Positions 62,854 through 64,000 of a DNA stretch of 64,000 bases are shown piece by piece (within the stretch, counting starts at the first letter, position 1; every line of letters starts with the position of its first letter). Where the stretch lies: contig NZ_JALLGW010000001.1 in the NCBI RefSeq assembly GCF_023074835.1, forward strand, positions 1,054,001-1,118,000, in the 5' to 3' direction. The position numbers and the translations under genes are program-made. This DNA comes from Halomarina salina. Lineage in GTDB: Archaea > Halobacteriota > Halobacteria > Halobacteriales > Haloarculaceae. The notes under the pieces are model-generated. The model was not told the origin of the DNA and did no database searches. It saw only the letters and a list, made by a program, of their open reading frames with translations.

Positions 62854-63206
62854 GAGACGGGAGCGCCGGCGTTCCCGACGTGCGGAGTCGCACTCGGGGG
62901 TGCCGGCACCGAGACGGTTCGGCGAACGTCCACTCCTCACTCCCCCGTCGACCGGGTGGCCGCCTCCCGATTCCACCGACGCTAGCTTCGATTCGCCACT
63001 GGCTGTCGGCAAAAAAATAGACGTTCCCCCCGCGCACACCCCCGGAAGCCGACCGATTGGCAACATTTACACTGGACGGCTGTCGGGAAACCCTCCCGAC
63101 GAACGTCTCGTTCTCCGACGAAGTACAACCTTATATTCGTAATGTTGTTGGCTATATTGGACGCTCGGCGCTCGTATCGACGATAAACTGGCGAATATCA
63201 AGCAAG
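62854..63206. other. AT-richer intergenic region before the ammonium transporter
   Basis: About 350 bases. The first part is GC-rich without a gene. After about 62995 the composition turns AT-rich, with a run of seven A, a GTCGGGA-AACCC-TCCCGAC hairpin at 63082-63100, and a CTTATATTCG element near 63130. I see no convincing coding sequence. The composition fits a regulated promoter region for the nitrogen-uptake gene that follows. Confidence 0.5.
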
Positions 63207-63235
63207 GTTTTATCTAATGCCATTCCATGCCATTC
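63207..63235 (+). promoter_or_regulatory. TATA box and 10-bp direct repeats before the ammonium transporter
   Basis: GTTTTATCT (63207-63215) is a good TATA box, followed directly by two copies of ATGCCATTC (63217-63225 and 63227-63235) exactly one DNA turn apart. Transcription would start near 63238. Sites just downstream of a TATA box usually bind repressors; a nitrogen-responsive regulator is a fair guess. Confidence 0.5.
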
Positions 63236-63248
63236 GGCCGTGACTCAG

Positions 63249-63317
63249 ATGACAAACGCAAGCGAATTCGCGTGGAACGTGGACGATAGTGTACTGGAAC
63301 GCGGGGGTGCGCTGTGA
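63249..63317 (+). CDS. 22-codon leader ORF overlapping amt
   Basis: The first ATG of the predicted transcript opens a 22-codon frame (MTNASEFAWNVDDSVLERGG...) whose TGA overlaps the GTG of the ammonium transporter by GTGA. It lies about 10 bases after the expected transcription start. It could be a coupling leader or part of a longer amt N-terminus with a frame change. No other evidence supports a function. Confidence 0.45.
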   Translation: MTNASEFAWNVDDSVLERGGAL

Positions 63318-64000
63318 CGCTCCTGCTCCCCCTCCAGGGCGACGTGACGCAGGTGGCCGACGCGGTCAGCGCGGTGTGGGTGCTGACGGTGTCGTTCCTC
63401 ATCTTCTTCATGCAGCCGGGGTTCGCGCTGCTGGAGGCCGGACAGGTGCGGGCGAAGAACGCCGGCAACGTCGTGATGAAGAACATGACCGACTGGTCGA
63501 TGGGCGTCATCGTGTTCTTCCTCGCCGGCGCGGGGATATCGACCATCGCCGCGGCGCTGACCGCCTCCGGCACGTCGCTGGACATCGCCGGGGCGTTCGC
63601 GTACATCGACGAGCCGAGCGGGTGGGTCAGCTGGCTGTTCGGTGCGGTGTTCGCCATGACCGCGGCCACCATCGTCTCGGGGGCCGTCGCGGAGCGGATG
63701 AAGTTCTCCGCCTACGTCGTCTACGCCGTCGCCATGACGGCGGTCATCTACCCCGTCATCGCGGGCTTCGCGTGGGGCGGCGGTCTGCTGTCGGCCGACG
63801 GCTTCCTCGGGGCGGCCATCGGGGTCGGCTACAAGGACTTCGCGGGGGCGACGGTCGTCCACGCTCTGGGTGGCATCGCCGGGCTGACCGCGGCGTACGT
63901 CGTCGGCCCACGTCGCGGCCGGTACGACAGTAAGGGGAAGGCCCAGCCGATTCCGGGCCACAGCGTGCTGTTCGCCGTCATCGGGACGCTCATCCTCGCG
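63314..64000 (+). CDS. amtB: Amt/AmtB ammonium transporter, N-terminal part
   Basis: The first 229 residues of an ammonium transporter, cut by the window end. VWVLTVSFLIFFMQPGFALLEAGQVRAKNAGNVVMKNMTDW is the family N-terminus, and AMTAATIVSGAVAERMKFSAYV and DFAGATVVHALGGIAGL contain conserved phenylalanine and histidine regions of the channel. It moves ammonium into the cell and normally pairs with GlnK, which may lie just beyond the window. The start is GTG, coupled to a short leader frame. Confidence 0.9.
   Translation, partial: MTLLLPLQGDVTQVADAVSAVWVLTVSFLIFFMQPGFALLEAGQVRAKNAGNVVMKNMTDWSMGVIVFFLAGAGISTIAAALTASGTSLDIAGAFAYIDEPSGWVSWLFGAVFAMTAATIVSGAVAERMKFSAYVVYAVAMTAVIYPVIAGFAWGGGLLSADGFLGAAIGVGYKDFAGATVVHALGGIAGLTAAYVVGPRRGRYDSKGKAQPIPGHSVLFAVIGTLILA

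Noticed and set aside
62499-62933. Minus-strand frame with a 19-residue repeat ([19 protein letters not shown] and variants)
   Set aside because: It is the reverse reading of the palindromic 57-bp units; the palindromes make both strands encode similar peptides. There is no promoter or other support.
63057-63248. Extension of the short amt leader frame to 86 codons
   Set aside because: The upstream part crosses the AT-rich promoter, lacks acidic bias and would need to start before the TATA box.
1-64000. tRNA, rRNA, CRISPR, transposase or phage genes
   Set aside because: None was recognised by eye. A tRNAscan and an HMM search would be decisive; I could not run them.

Overview
The window is a gene-dense, very GC-rich stretch of chromosome from an extremely halophilic archaeon (class Halobacteria). 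The support is consistent: nearly every predicted protein is rich in Asp and Glu, many genes lack a Shine-Dalgarno site and have a TATA-like box about 26-30 bases before the start codon (leaderless transcripts), and there are archaeal or halobacterial markers (aRF1, CTP-dependent riboflavin kinase, the halobacterial-type 2Fe-2S ferredoxin, a bacterio-opsin-activator-type HTH regulator, conditioned medium-induced protein 4). I cannot fix the genus. No rRNA, tRNA, CRISPR array, transposase or prophage was recognised.

Layout. 1-5 kb: sugar-acid catabolism (enolase-superfamily dehydratase cut by the window edge, UlaG-like hydrolase, SDR, aldehyde dehydrogenase, FAH-family hydrolase/dehydratase). 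5-9 kb: lipoproteins, a DUF373 membrane protein, ilvE. 9-12 kb: a divergent NikR / nickel-cobalt transporter pair around a candidate operator, then ribB-ribK under a candidate RbkR operator. 12-18 kb: argS, a MinD-like ATPase and prf1, then small regulators. 18.8-27.8 kb: a Mo-hydroxylase island, with moeA-mocA divergent from coxG-coxM-coxS-coxL, an XdhC-YHS fusion and a DUF364 protein. CoxL carries the form I CO dehydrogenase loop AYRCSFR. 28-34 kb: YeiH-type exporter, lipoprotein, ferredoxin, PiT and SLC13 transporters. 34-38 kb: hisA, tryptophanase, hisB and a zinc-ribbon protein. 38-46.6 kb: ACT-domain protein, IMPACT protein, upp, small membrane proteins, a CobW GTPase and a Get3/ArsA-like ATPase. 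46.8-55.8 kb: CstA, a degenerate PiT paralogue, a CorC-type CBS protein, glutaredoxin/redoxin, Sua5 and a solitary Cas4-like protein. 56-64 kb: cmi4, bioYMN with a BirA-like operator, an EMO-like iron-sulphur membrane oxidoreductase, a GerW protein, hemB and the start of an ammonium transporter.

How the genes work together. The central block looks like a complete route for oxidising CO or a related substrate: cofactor synthesis (moeA, mocA), the three catalytic subunits and membrane-anchor candidate CoxG, and maturation candidates; coxD and coxE are absent. Three metabolite- or metal-responsive units (nickel, flavin, biotin) each combine a transporter or biosynthetic operon with an inverted or direct repeat that fits the expected regulator.

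Most unusual structure. The 3' end of hemB runs into three exact-length 57-bp tandem units. Each unit has two hairpins, and their stems are kept by compensating base changes. The unit includes the hemB stop codon. Related palindromes with the same arms lie after cstA about 14 kb upstream, and a third palindrome-rich patch precedes the Cas4-like gene. These look like a dispersed, structure-conserved repeat family.
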